Source: Promicromonospora sp. MEB111 (GTDB lineage: Bacteria; Actinomycetota; Actinomycetes; Actinomycetales; Cellulomonadaceae). Taken from it: a DNA stretch of 64,000 bases. How positions within the stretch are numbered: the stretch's first letter is position 1; each line of letters starts with the position of its first letter. The translations under genes and the position numbers were made by a program. Of the stretch, positions 18,619 through 27,117 are shown piece by piece. Under the pieces are notes generated by a model. That model had not been told where the DNA came from. It did not search any database and worked only from the letters and a program-made list of their open reading frames with translations. The stretch is taken from contig NZ_JARVSD010000008.1 of NCBI RefSeq assembly GCF_030209445.1, positions 248,001 to 312,000 of the forward strand, in the 5' to 3' direction.

Positions 18619-20697
18619 ATGACCCAGGGCCCGGACGAGGCAACGCACCGCGAGGTGCGGGGCCCCGTCCGGGCCGATCGCGTTTCCGGAGGCGGCGTCG
18701 ACCTGCCGACGGCGAAGCGCCGGGCGCGCGATCTCGTGGCGGCGGGCGCGCCCGCGCACGAGGTGGACGACGCGTACGGCCAGGTGCTGCTGGCCGACCC
18801 GACGAGCGCGCAGGCCTGGGCCGAGTGGCGTGACGCACCCCGCGGCGACGGCGACGTGCCGCTCCCCGAACGGCTCTCCGCGCTCCAGGCGGGATCGGCA
18901 CGACCGCTCCCTGTCGTGCTGCTCGCCCTGCTCGGCGGGCCGGCGGCGGACGTGGCGCGGCAGGAGCACGCCGCGCACCTCGCGGCGTTCCTCGAGGCCG
19001 ACGACGCCGCCGCGTGCGCCCGCGTGTGGGCGGCCTACTCCGCCCTCCGTCCGCTGCCCGAGGCCGACGCCGCGCGGGTCGGCGCGCTGCAGCCCGCCGT
19101 GATCAAGCTGTACTTCGCCGCCACGGGGCCCCGGGTGCTGACGTTCGAGGAGGCAGCCGAGGTCGGCGAGCCGCTGTCCGCCGACGCGGTCGCGTGGTGG
19201 CAGGACGAGTTCCTCAGCCCCGACGTGCCGCGGGCGGACGACCGGGAGTTCGTCACGCCGGCGCAGCGGCGGATCCACGAGGCCGCGGACCCGTACCTGG
19301 GCCATCAGTCGCGGGCGGTCCGCGACCGGCGGCTGGTGCTGCGCGACCCGGTGACCGGCGCCGAGTGCGCGCCGTTCGACGCGGTGGTGACGGTCGGCAA
19401 GGCCGTCTACTCGTTCGGGGACGCCGAGCACACCATGCTCGTGAGCGTCCTGGCGGGCTTCAAGGCCGCCTACCTGTTCCTCCCCGCCCGAGGGCTCGTG
19501 CTGAACCTCGGCGCGTTCACAGGCGCGGTGCTCGCGCCGCGCAAGATCACCAACCTGTCGGCCGACCTGCTTCGCCGGGTCGTGTCCCGGCGCGACCAGT
19601 ACGCCCGCGCGGTCGCCACCCGGCCGGACCCTCGCGCGCGGCGCCGGGTGGTGCTCCAGATGACGGTCGCGGAGAACTTCGCGCACCACGTCTGGAACTT
19701 CTACCCCGGCGTCGAGCGGCTGATCGACCACGGGCTGGCCGGCAACGTGGCCGAGGTGCGCACGGCGGGGTCCGGGTTCTTCGGGGCGTTCGAGGAGCTG
19801 TTCCCGGAGTTCTCGACGGCGCGCGTCGTGGACGAGCCGCGCCGCCTGCTGCGCGACCCCTACCCCTTCTCCCACGAGCACCTGGTGCTCTCGGTCGGCG
19901 GGTACTTCATCCGGCGCTCGCTCGTGGACCGGATCCGGCGGCGGATGGTCCAGGCCGAGCCGGCGTCCGGGTACCCCCAGCCGCCGCCGGTCAGGGACGG
20001 GCCGGTGGTCTGGATCGGGCTGCGCGTGCGCAGCCGCGCGTGGGCGGACCAGGAGCGCGAGGCCGCCCGGTTCGTCGACGCGCTGCACCGGCGATACCCG
20101 CGGGCGCTGGTGCTCCTGGACGGCTACTCGTACCCGGTGGGTACCGACCTCGTCTCGGACCGGTGGCGGGCCAGCATCGAGGAGCTGCACGCGGTGGCCC
20201 GCGCGATCCGGGGCGACGTGCGGCGCCCGGACCAGGTGGTCGACCTGGTGGGCAGCACGCTGCGGGAGGCCGTGCTGTGGGCCGAGGCCACCGATGTGTA
20301 CGTCGCGCCGAACGGCACCAGCCAGCACAAGGTGGGCTGGTTCAGCGACGCCCCGGGCGTGGTCTACGCGCCGCCCAGCCTCGGCAAGGTGTCACCCGAC
20401 CTGCGGCCGGGCGCCCGCGAGGCGGAGGGGCGGCCGGTGCCGGTGACCCTGCTGGGCGAGCCGGTGGGTGAGGGCGAACGCCGTCGGCACGACGACCTCC
20501 GCCCCCACCTGGACAACCTCCGGATCGACCGCCGTCAGCTGCTGGCGACGGTGTGCGAGCTGCTCGACTCGCGGCTCGCGACCTGGCCGAGCAGGTCGCG
20601 CCAGGCGTCCCTGTACCGGCGCGGCGAGAAGCTCGTGGTGACGCGCTTCGCCTCCCGGCCGAGCCGGCGGGCGAGCCGGTCGTCCTGGAGCACCTGA
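18619..20697 (+). CDS. Unrecognised large protein of a surface-glycan cluster
   Basis: 692 aa; the ATG lies three bases after the stop of the pyruvyltransferase/GT8 gene, so the two are cotranscribed. I do not recognise the family. Residues 20-180 are Ala/Arg-rich. The middle has VVTVGKAVYSFGD, LVLNLGAFTGAV and MTVAENFAHHVWNFYPG. The C-terminal half (VVWIGLRVRSRAW, ALVLLDGYSYP, DVYVAPNGTSQHKVGWF) looks like a GT-B-type enzyme with a donor-site-like APNGTSQHK. Clear coding character ends near LRIDRRQLLATVCELLD (about 20575); the last 40 residues read antisense through the 3' end of the convergent GT4 gene, giving a 163-bp tail-to-tail overlap. Confidence 0.7.
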   Translation: MTQGPDEATHREVRGPVRADRVSGGGVDLPTAKRRARDLVAAGAPAHEVDDAYGQVLLADPTSAQAWAEWRDAPRGDGDVPLPERLSALQAGSARPLPVVLLALLGGPAADVARQEHAAHLAAFLEADDAAACARVWAAYSALRPLPEADAARVGALQPAVIKLYFAATGPRVLTFEEAAEVGEPLSADAVAWWQDEFLSPDVPRADDREFVTPAQRRIHEAADPYLGHQSRAVRDRRLVLRDPVTGAECAPFDAVVTVGKAVYSFGDAEHTMLVSVLAGFKAAYLFLPARGLVLNLGAFTGAVLAPRKITNLSADLLRRVVSRRDQYARAVATRPDPRARRRVVLQMTVAENFAHHVWNFYPGVERLIDHGLAGNVAEVRTAGSGFFGAFEELFPEFSTARVVDEPRRLLRDPYPFSHEHLVLSVGGYFIRRSLVDRIRRRMVQAEPASGYPQPPPVRDGPVVWIGLRVRSRAWADQEREAARFVDALHRRYPRALVLLDGYSYPVGTDLVSDRWRASIEELHAVARAIRGDVRRPDQVVDLVGSTLREAVLWAEATDVYVAPNGTSQHKVGWFSDAPGVVYAPPSLGKVSPDLRPGAREAEGRPVPVTLLGEPVGEGERRRHDDLRPHLDNLRIDRRQLLATVCELLDSRLATWPSRSRQASLYRRGEKLVVTRFASRPSRRASRSSWST

Positions 20698-22094
20698 ACC
20701 AGGCGGTCGGCCAGCGCCGGCACGTCGTCCCGGGCCACCAGGAACCCGTTCTCGCCGTCCCGGATCACCTCGGCCGGGCCGTAGTTGCAGTCGTACGCCA
20801 CGAAGGGCGTGCCCACCGACATGGCCTCGGTGAGCGTGAGCGGCAGCCCCTCGTGGAACGACGTCATGGCCGCGACCCGGGAGCCGGCGAAGGCGTGCAG
20901 CGCCTGCGACGTCGCGCCGTGGAAGCGCACGGTGGTGCCGAGGTCCAGGCCGAGCTCGGTGGTGAGCTTCTTGAGCGACTCCTCCTCCACGCCGTGCCCG
21001 TACACGTCGAGGTGTGCGCCCGGGACCCGCTCGTGCACCAGCACGAACGCCCGCAGCAGGTGGTCGAGCTGCTTCTGCGGCGCGAGCCGGCCCACGAACA
21101 CCACGGAGTCGCCGTCCCGCCGCACGCCGCGGACCCTGGGCTTGGGCGCGGCGTGCCGCAGCACGTGCAGCGGCAGCCCCGGGTACCGCTCCAGGAGGTC
21201 GGTGCGCTGCCGTTCGGTGAGGCAGACCATGGCGTCCACGTTGGTCGTGTCCGAGAAGAAGCCGTCCCAGTGCGGCTTGGTGGGCGCCGCGGCGTCGTAG
21301 GGCGCCGCGAGGTGCGAGTTGTGCAGCACCGACACGCCCCGCAGGTGCGGGTGGCGCATGAGGCGCAGGCTGCGCTGCCACACGTTCTCGCCGTCGGCGA
21401 AGACCACGAGGTGCCGCGCGGAGGCGAAGGTGGTGTCGAGCCAGCGGGCGATCGCGCCCGCGTAGTCCCCGACCTGCTCCTCGCGCAGGAGCAGCCGGGC
21501 CTCGCCGGTGCCGACGTGCCCGTCGACCTCGCCCTCCAGCCAGACGGCGCGTCCGTCGACCACGAGCTCGCGCCGGCGGCCGCCGCCCTTCGGGAGGTGG
21601 TCGATCGCGATGAGCTCGCCGTGCGCGAAGGCCCACAGCGACTCCCGCGAGCCGTCCTCGCGCAGCACGATGAGCTGGCGCGTGGTCTCGGTGTCCTGGT
21701 CGAGCAGCTCGATGGTGCGCAGCTTGTCGTCCACCAGCGTGCGCACCTGGAGCACGTCGCCCACGGTCCGGCGCCGGCGCTTCACGCCCGGCCCGTCGGC
21801 GATGCGCGGCACCGTGACCGGCTCGACCTCCTGGGCGCGCGCCCGGTCCACGGCGTCGGGCCCGTCGCGCCACAGGACGAGCAGACGCACGTCCGGGCGG
21901 AGGAGGCCGTGCTCACGGACCCAGTCGCCGTCGTCGTCGAGCAGGCCCGTCACCACGAGCGTGGTGCGGTACCCGAGGCCGGCGTAGAGGTTGGCGCGGG
22001 CCAGGACGGCGCGGGTACCACCCGCGATGCGCTGGCCGAGCGAACGGACGAACAGGACGACGTCGGTGTCCCCGGGGCGGGGAGCCCTGGTCAT
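20535..22094 (-). CDS. GT4 glycosyltransferase, TagE-like
   Basis: 519 aa from ATG 22094, which overlaps the accE stop by four bases (ATGA). The N-terminal domain (VLFVRSLGQRIAGGTRAVLARANL) is followed by a beta-rich insertion of about 100 residues with RLIVLRED-like strands, reminiscent of poly(glycerol-phosphate) glucosyltransferases. The C-terminal domain has VVFVGRLAPQKQLDHLLRAF, HEGLPLTLTEAMSVGTPFVA and YGPAEVIRDGENGFLV, the donor site with the EGLPLTLTE glutamates. It probably adds sugars to a wall polymer. Coupling to acyl-CoA carboxylase genes is unusual and may only reflect shared transcription. Confidence 0.88.
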   Translation of the reverse strand: MTRAPRPGDTDVVLFVRSLGQRIAGGTRAVLARANLYAGLGYRTTLVVTGLLDDDGDWVREHGLLRPDVRLLVLWRDGPDAVDRARAQEVEPVTVPRIADGPGVKRRRRTVGDVLQVRTLVDDKLRTIELLDQDTETTRQLIVLREDGSRESLWAFAHGELIAIDHLPKGGGRRRELVVDGRAVWLEGEVDGHVGTGEARLLLREEQVGDYAGAIARWLDTTFASARHLVVFADGENVWQRSLRLMRHPHLRGVSVLHNSHLAAPYDAAAPTKPHWDGFFSDTTNVDAMVCLTERQRTDLLERYPGLPLHVLRHAAPKPRVRGVRRDGDSVVFVGRLAPQKQLDHLLRAFVLVHERVPGAHLDVYGHGVEEESLKKLTTELGLDLGTTVRFHGATSQALHAFAGSRVAAMTSFHEGLPLTLTEAMSVGTPFVAYDCNYGPAEVIRDGENGFLVARDDVPALADRLVQVLQDDRLARRLGREAKRVTTSFSPRRYRDAWRDLLGQVASRESSSSHTVASS

Positions 22095-22330
22095 GAGCGC
22101 AGACTCCAGCGCCAGGCGTCGGCGTTGTGCCGCCCGGAGCGTCCGCCGAAGTTCTTGGCGGTCGCGGCACCGTTCCCGCGCAGCACCCGCGAGTGGTTGG
22201 TCCACTCGTCGAGCGGCGCGGCGTCGTCGGGTTCCGTGCCGGCCGCCGCGACCGCGGCGAGGCCGGCGACCAGGGCCGCGACCTCGACGTCGTCGGGCTG
22301 ACCGCGGACGACCCGGACCTCGGGGCTCAC
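22091..22330 (-). CDS. accE: Acyl-CoA carboxylase epsilon subunit
   Basis: 79 aa. It matches the small actinobacterial AccE pattern: an N-terminal VRVVRGQPDDVEVAALVAGL, a variable Ala-rich middle and a C-terminal W-R motif region (AWRWSLRS). AccE stabilises or activates the alpha-beta carboxylase complex. The GTG at 22330 overlaps the stop of the upstream hypothetical gene by four bases (GTGA), and its own stop overlaps the following GT4 start by four, so the chain hypothetical-accE-GT4 is tightly coupled. Confidence 0.88.
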   Translation of the reverse strand: MSPEVRVVRGQPDDVEVAALVAGLAAVAAAGTEPDDAAPLDEWTNHSRVLRGNGAATAKNFGGRSGRHNADAWRWSLRS

Positions 22331-22851
22331 TCGTCGTCCTCCTCGTAGAAGCCGAAGCCGGGGGCCTCGCCGCGCGAGGCGGCCCACTCGGCGATGTCGT
22401 AGCCGCCCTCGGTGAGCTGCGTCGCCACGGACTCGCCGGCGGCGTCGAGCAGGTCGATCACGCCGTCCAGCGAGGCGTCGCCGCCCCGCGCGCCCACGAC
22501 GAAGCCGAGGTAGAACGACTCGCCCTCCTCCGGCGCGTCGGACTCGAGGATCTCGTCCTCCTCGCCCTCGTGCTCCGGCTCCCACACGGACGAGGTCAGG
22601 TCGGGGTGCATGCCCAGCGCGCCGTGCAGCACGTCGAACAGGGCGGCGTTCAGGTGCCCCACCTTCGACTCGAGGGCCAGCACGCGCGGGTCCTCGTCGG
22701 CCTCGGCGGCGCCGAACTCGGCGCGTACGCCCACGGCGGTCCCCACGTAGTCGTGCAGCGCGGCCGCCAGGGCGTCGACGGCGCGGTGCATCGGCTCCGT
22801 GTCGACGCGGCCCATCGGCGCCGGGCCGTGGGTGGCGTCTTCGTGGCTCAT
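22327..22851 (-). CDS. Acidic hypothetical protein between accD and accE
   Basis: 174 aa, strongly acidic, with runs such as EPEHEGEEDEILESDAPEEG and the C-terminus YEEDDE. No signal peptide or membrane span. I recognise no domain. It starts at ATG 22851 behind an ideal GGAGGAGACCGC and overlaps accE by four bases at its end, so it is certainly translated with the carboxylase genes. It might be an accessory or assembly factor for the carboxylase; that is inference from position only. Confidence 0.8.
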   Translation of the reverse strand: MSHEDATHGPAPMGRVDTEPMHRAVDALAAALHDYVGTAVGVRAEFGAAEADEDPRVLALESKVGHLNAALFDVLHGALGMHPDLTSSVWEPEHEGEEDEILESDAPEEGESFYLGFVVGARGGDASLDGVIDLLDAAGESVATQLTEGGYDIAEWAASRGEAPGFGFYEEDDE

Positions 22852-22889
22852 GCGGTCTCCTCCAGGTTCTGGACCGGCTCGATACCCGC

Positions 22890-24488
22890 TCAGAGCGGGA
22901 TGTTGCCGTGCTTCTTCGGGGGAAGCGTAGATCGCTTGGTGCGCAGCGCGCGCAGGGCACGCACGACCTGCACCCGGGTCTCGGACGGGCGGATGACCGC
23001 GTCGACGTAGCCGCGCTCGGCGGCGTCCCACGGGTTGACGATGGCGTCCTCGTACTCGGCGGTCAGCCGGGCGCGTTCCGCCTCGACGTCCCCGCCGGCC
23101 TCCTGGACGGTGCGCAGCGCGCCGCGCTGCAGGATGTTCACCGCGCCGCTCGCGCCCATGACGGCGATCTGGGCGGTCGGCCACGCCAGGTTGACGTCGG
23201 CGCCGAGCTGCTTGGAGCCCATGACGATGTACGCGCCGCCGTAGGCCTTGCGCGTGATGATCGTGACCAGCGGCACCGTGGCCTCGGCGTACGCGTAGAT
23301 CAGCTTGGCGCCGCGGCGGATGATGCCCTGGTGCTCCTGCCCCACGCCGGGGAGGAAGCCCGGCACGTCCACGAACGTCAGCACCGGGATGTTGAACGCG
23401 TCGCACGTGCGCACGAACCGCGCGGCCTTCTCGGCGGCGTCGATGTCGAGCGTGCCCGCCATGGACTGCGGCTGGTTGGCGATGATGCCGACCGACTGGC
23501 CCTCCACGTGCCCGAACCCGACCAGCACGTTCGTGGCGAACATCGGCTGGACCTCCAGGAACGACTCCGGGTCCAGCACCGCCTCGATGGCGTCGCGCAT
23601 GTCGTACGGCTGGTTGTCGCTGTCCGGGATCAGCGTGTCGAGCGCCTCGTCCTCGGCCGTGACCTCCAGCACCGTCTCGTCCTCGGGCGGGAATGCCGGG
23701 GCGTCCGAGAGGTTGTTCTGCGGCAGGTAGCTCACCAGGTGGCGCACGTAGTCGAGCGCGTCGTCCTCGTCCTGCCCCATGTAGTGCGCCACGCCCGACT
23801 TCGAGTTGTGCGTGCGGGCGCCGCCCAGGGTCTCGAAGTCGACGTCCTCGCCCGTCACGGTGCGGATCACGTCCGGGCCGGTGATGAACATGTTGGACGT
23901 CTGGTCGGCCATGACGATGAAGTCGGTCAGGGCGGGGGAGTACACCGCGCCGCCCGCGCTCGGGCCGAGGATCAGGGAGATCTGCGGGATCACGCCCGAC
24001 GCCGCGACGTTGCGCCGGAACATCTCGGCGAACTGCGTCAGGGCCGCGACACCCTCCTGGATGCGCGCGCCGCCGCCGTCGCTGATGCCGATGAGCGGCA
24101 CGCCCGTGCGCAGCGCGAGGTCCTGCACCTTGGTGATCTTCTGGCCGTGCACCTCGCCGAGGCTCCCGCCGAACACCGTGAAGTCCTGGGAGAAGATGCA
24201 CACCTGGCGGCCGTCGATCGTGCCGTACCCGGTCACGACGCCGTCGCCCGCGATGCGCTTCTTGTCCAGGCCGAAGTTGCGGCTGCGGTGCTTGGCCAGC
24301 GCGTCCAGCTCGGTGAAGCTGCCCTCGTCGAGGAGCGCCTCGATGCGCTCGCGGGCGGTCTTCTTGCCCCGCTTGTGCTGCTTCTCCTGGGCCGTCACCT
24401 CCGGCTCGTCGATGGCGGCGGCCCGGCGTGCGTCGAGGTCGTCGAGCTTGGCGCGCGTGCCGGCGAGGGTCGTCGTGGAGTCGTTCAC
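22890..24488 (-). CDS. accD: Acyl-CoA carboxylase beta subunit (carboxyltransferase)
   Basis: 532 aa, the full-length AccD/PccB type. N-terminal carboxyltransferase half with [33 protein letters not shown] and [13 protein letters not shown]-terminal half with [32 protein letters not shown] and [11 protein letters not shown], the two oxyanion-hole regions. It transfers CO2 from carboxybiotin to acetyl- or propionyl-CoA. GTG 24488 is used; GGAGGT directly abuts it, which is too close to be optimal, so the exact start is uncertain. First gene of accD-hypothetical-accE-GT4; birA diverges 120 bp away. Confidence 0.95.
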   Translation of the reverse strand: MNDSTTTLAGTRAKLDDLDARRAAAIDEPEVTAQEKQHKRGKKTARERIEALLDEGSFTELDALAKHRSRNFGLDKKRIAGDGVVTGYGTIDGRQVCIFSQDFTVFGGSLGEVHGQKITKVQDLALRTGVPLIGISDGGGARIQEGVAALTQFAEMFRRNVAASGVIPQISLILGPSAGGAVYSPALTDFIVMADQTSNMFITGPDVIRTVTGEDVDFETLGGARTHNSKSGVAHYMGQDEDDALDYVRHLVSYLPQNNLSDAPAFPPEDETVLEVTAEDEALDTLIPDSDNQPYDMRDAIEAVLDPESFLEVQPMFATNVLVGFGHVEGQSVGIIANQPQSMAGTLDIDAAEKAARFVRTCDAFNIPVLTFVDVPGFLPGVGQEHQGIIRRGAKLIYAYAEATVPLVTIITRKAYGGAYIVMGSKQLGADVNLAWPTAQIAVMGASGAVNILQRGALRTVQEAGGDVEAERARLTAEYEDAIVNPWDAAERGYVDAVIRPSETRVQVVRALRALRTKRSTLPPKKHGNIPL

Positions 24489-24608
24489 ACCTCCGAGCGT
24501 AGTTGTCGGATGCCTCCCGCTCGATGCGGGAGCGTCCAGCGGGTCGCGCCGCCGACTTGTGGGTTTCCTCCAAGGGCACTCGCGCGGCGCAGGAGAGAGG
24601 ATGAGGAG

Positions 24609-25454
24609 GTGCACCCCTCCCTGTACCTCGACCGGCTCTCCGTCCCCGGGTTCGCCCGGGTCGAGGTGGTCGAGACCTCGCCCTCCACCAACGCCGAGCT
24701 CGTCGCCGCCGTCCGCGACGACCCGGCCGCCTGGCCCGCGCCGTCGGCCCTGATCGCCGAGCACCAGACCGCCGGCCGGGGGCGCGCCGGACGGTCCTGG
24801 GAGACGCCGCCGCGCGCCGGACTGACCGTCTCCGTGCTGCTCCGGCCCCGCGTCCCCGCGGGGAGCCTGGGCTGGCTCCCGCTGCTCGCGGGGCTCGCGG
24901 TGGTCCGCACGGTGTCCGACGGCGGGGTCACCGCCGCCGTGAAGTGGCCCAACGACGTTCTGCTGCCCGCCGTCGACACCGTGGCCGGGCTGGGCCTGTA
25001 CCGCAAGGTCGCCGGGATCCTCGCCGAGGTGGTGCCCGAGGGGCCGGACGCCGGAGGCGCCGCGGGCGCCGCCCCCGCGGTCGTGCTCGGGATCGGCCTC
25101 AACGTGTCGCAGTCCGCCGAGGAGCTCCCCGTGCCGACGGCGACGTCGCTGGCGCTCGCGGGCTATCCCCGGCCCGACCGCACCGACGTGCTGGTGCGGA
25201 TGCTCGGCGAGATGCACGCCGTCGTCCGGCGCTGGGAGGAGGCGGGCGGCGACGTCGTCGCGTCCGGCATCCTGGCGGAGTACACGGCCGTGTCCGCGAC
25301 GCTGGGCACCCGCGTACGCGCCGAGCTCGCCGGGGACTCCGGCGTGCTGGAGGGCGAGGCCGTGGGCCTCGACGGCACCGGCGCGCTGACGATCCGCACC
25401 GACACGGGCGAGGAGCGCACGGTGACCGCGGGCGACGTCTGGCACCTGCGGTAA
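24609..25454 (+). CDS. birA: Biotin-[acetyl-CoA-carboxylase] ligase, class I
   Basis: 281 aa, with the ligase core [13 protein letters not shown] (biotinyl-AMP loop), VKWPNDVLL and KVAGILAEV, and VVLGIGLNV, plus a C-terminal SH3-like domain ([14 protein letters not shown]). It has no N-terminal DNA-binding domain, so it is not a bifunctional repressor. It biotinylates the EAMKM lysine of the accA product and divergently flanks accD. The GTG at 24609 has GGAGAGAGG eight bases upstream. An insertion rich in Gly/Ala ([12 protein letters not shown]) lies between the lysine strand and the GIGLN strand. Confidence 0.93.
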   Translation: MHPSLYLDRLSVPGFARVEVVETSPSTNAELVAAVRDDPAAWPAPSALIAEHQTAGRGRAGRSWETPPRAGLTVSVLLRPRVPAGSLGWLPLLAGLAVVRTVSDGGVTAAVKWPNDVLLPAVDTVAGLGLYRKVAGILAEVVPEGPDAGGAAGAAPAVVLGIGLNVSQSAEELPVPTATSLALAGYPRPDRTDVLVRMLGEMHAVVRRWEEAGGDVVASGILAEYTAVSATLGTRVRAELAGDSGVLEGEAVGLDGTGALTIRTDTGEERTVTAGDVWHLR

Positions 25455-25489
25455 CGCGGTCTCCCGCGCCGCGCGGCGGCCCCGGCCGG

Positions 25490-25522
25490 CCCGGGTGAAC
25501 TCGTGCGCGGCGTCGGGTGAAC
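25490..25522 (-). promoter_or_regulatory. PHO-box-like direct repeat on the minus strand
   Basis: Read on the minus strand: GTTCACCCGAC, GCCGCGCACGA, GTTCACCCGGG, with exact 11-nt periodicity (outer units 22 nt apart). The last unit fits the Streptomyces PhoP consensus GKTCAYYYRSG. It lies 36 bp after birA and 96 bp before the small membrane-protein gene, pointing away from that gene. Confidence 0.35.
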
Positions 25523-25617
25523 TCGACGGCAGCCCCTGCCGCGGGGCATCTGACCTGCGGTAATCTCCGCCACAAGCGACGACGGGCAGCACGGGCGGGT
25601 GACGGTCAGGAGACGCC

Positions 25618-25914
25618 ATGGAGGCAGGTCGAGCCACGGTCGGGGTGGCCAAGGGAATCGTGTGCGCCGCGGCGGTGGTCGCGGTCTATCTGATCAGCAC
25701 GGTCCGGCTGGACCGGGGCATCGTCCAGACGGAGGGGACCCCGACGGCGGGCCTCATCGCGGCCGGGATCTCGTGGCTGCTGGTGGTCTGGGTGCTGCTC
25801 TACCGGGACGACGGCGTCCCGGGCGTGCGGCTGGGCCTGTGGAACGTCGTGACCGTGGTCGGGATGCTCCTGGTGCTCATGGGGATCCCCCTCGTGCTGA
25901 CGCTCTGGAACTGA
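25618..25914 (+). CDS. Small membrane protein, unknown function
   Basis: 98 aa with three likely membrane segments (about residues 10-28, 44-62, 72-95), the last ending at the C-terminus ([19 protein letters not shown]). ATG 25618 is preceded by CAGGAGA with a 4-nt spacer, a strong initiation site. No conserved motif is recognised. The next gene, the adenylate cyclase, is in the same orientation 77 bp later. The PHO-box-like repeat about 100 bp upstream lies within promoter distance but in reverse orientation. Confidence 0.75.
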   Translation: MEAGRATVGVAKGIVCAAAVVAVYLISTVRLDRGIVQTEGTPTAGLIAAGISWLLVVWVLLYRDDGVPGVRLGLWNVVTVVGMLLVLMGIPLVLTLWN

Positions 25915-25991
25915 GGTCTCCGGAGCCCTGACCGGGGTGTGCCCCGCCGATGTATGCGGTTGCATGTGGTGTGCCCGCCTACAGTGGTGAC

Positions 25992-27074
25992 GTGCTCCAC
26001 AACTCCGAGACGTCCCCCACGAACCACGAGACCCCCGGCACCGACACCCCCGGCGCCGACACCGCGGCCCGGCTCGACGAGACGCTGCTGGGCGGCGCGC
26101 GCCGGTACACCCTGTCGCAGGTCGTGGAGCTCACCGGGCTCGACAAGCAGTTCGTGACCCGCTACTGGCGCTGGATCGGCCTGCCCGTCACGCATCCCAC
26201 CGAGACCTGGTTCACCGACGCCGACGTCGAGGCGCTCAAGGACGCGGCCGGACTGTTCGAGGCGGAGCAGATGGACGAGCGCGCCCAGATGACCTTCATC
26301 CGGTCCGTGGGCCACACGACCGAGCGGCTGGCGCTGTGGCAGGTCGAGGCGCTCGTCGAGCACCTCGCCCGGCGCTACGAGCTGGACGAGACGTCGGCCC
26401 GCCTGCTCGCGCTGGACCGGCTCCCGGAGATGTCGGAGGTGCTCAGCCGGCAGCTCGAGCACGCGTGGCGACGTCAGCTCGCCGCGCTCACGGGGCGCAC
26501 GGCCATCGAGTTCGCGGGCGCGCGGGGCGACGAGCGCAACGACACCCATCAGCTCCCGCTGCTGCGCGCGGTCGGGTTCGCCGACATCGTCTCGTTCACC
26601 AAGCGGACGGCGGGTCTCGGCTCGGAGGAGCTGGCGGAGTTCGTGCAGCGGTTCGAGGCCGGCGCGCGGGACGTCATCGTCAACGCGGGCGGCCGCGTGG
26701 TGAAGACCATCGGCGACGCCGTCCTGTTCGTGACCGACGACGTGGTCACCGGGGCGGAGGTGGCCCTCGGCCTGGCCGAGACCTCCGGGGCGCAGCTCGG
26801 CACCGCCGCGCCGGGCGACCCCGAGATCCCGGTGCGCGTCGGGTTCGTCTGGGGGCGGGTGCTGTCCCGGTTCGGCGACATCTTCGGCCCCACGGTCAAC
26901 CTCGCGTCGCGGCTCACGGAGCAGTCCGACCCCTCGACCGTGCTGGTCGACAAGGAGACCGCCGCGCTGCTCGCCACGAGCTCGCGCTACGCGCTCACCG
27001 CGCAGCCCGAGCGCGACGTCCCGGGCATCGGTCCGCTGGCGCCGGTGCGGCTGCAGCGCGCGTACCGGGGCTGA
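25992..27074 (+). CDS. Class III adenylate cyclase with Rv1264-like N-terminal domain
   Basis: 360 aa from GTG 25992. The N-terminal half (about 25-185) is helical with RRYTLSQVVELTGLD and RYWRWIGLP, like the autoinhibitory pH-sensing domain of M. tuberculosis Rv1264. The C-terminal cyclase domain has every catalytic residue: metal Asp in GFADIVSFT, Lys and Asp in VVKTIGDAVLF, the adenine-specifying Asp and the transition-state Asn and Arg in GDIFGPTVNLASRL. It is thus expected to make cAMP from ATP as a homodimer in the cytosol, perhaps responding to acid pH. An in-frame ATG at 25950 would extend it by 14 residues. Confidence 0.9.
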   Translation: MLHNSETSPTNHETPGTDTPGADTAARLDETLLGGARRYTLSQVVELTGLDKQFVTRYWRWIGLPVTHPTETWFTDADVEALKDAAGLFEAEQMDERAQMTFIRSVGHTTERLALWQVEALVEHLARRYELDETSARLLALDRLPEMSEVLSRQLEHAWRRQLAALTGRTAIEFAGARGDERNDTHQLPLLRAVGFADIVSFTKRTAGLGSEELAEFVQRFEAGARDVIVNAGGRVVKTIGDAVLFVTDDVVTGAEVALGLAETSGAQLGTAAPGDPEIPVRVGFVWGRVLSRFGDIFGPTVNLASRLTEQSDPSTVLVDKETAALLATSSRYALTAQPERDVPGIGPLAPVRLQRAYRG

Positions 27075-27088
27075 CACCGGGTCGGTTG

Positions 27089-27108
27089 CGCCGGGCGGCG
27101 CCCGGGCG
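27089..27108. terminator. Short hairpin between convergent genes
   Basis: CGCCGGGC-GGC-GCCCGGGCG, one bulge, between the cyclase stop and the converging crotonase stop. Confidence 0.35.
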
Positions 27109-27117
27109 TGGCCGTCG

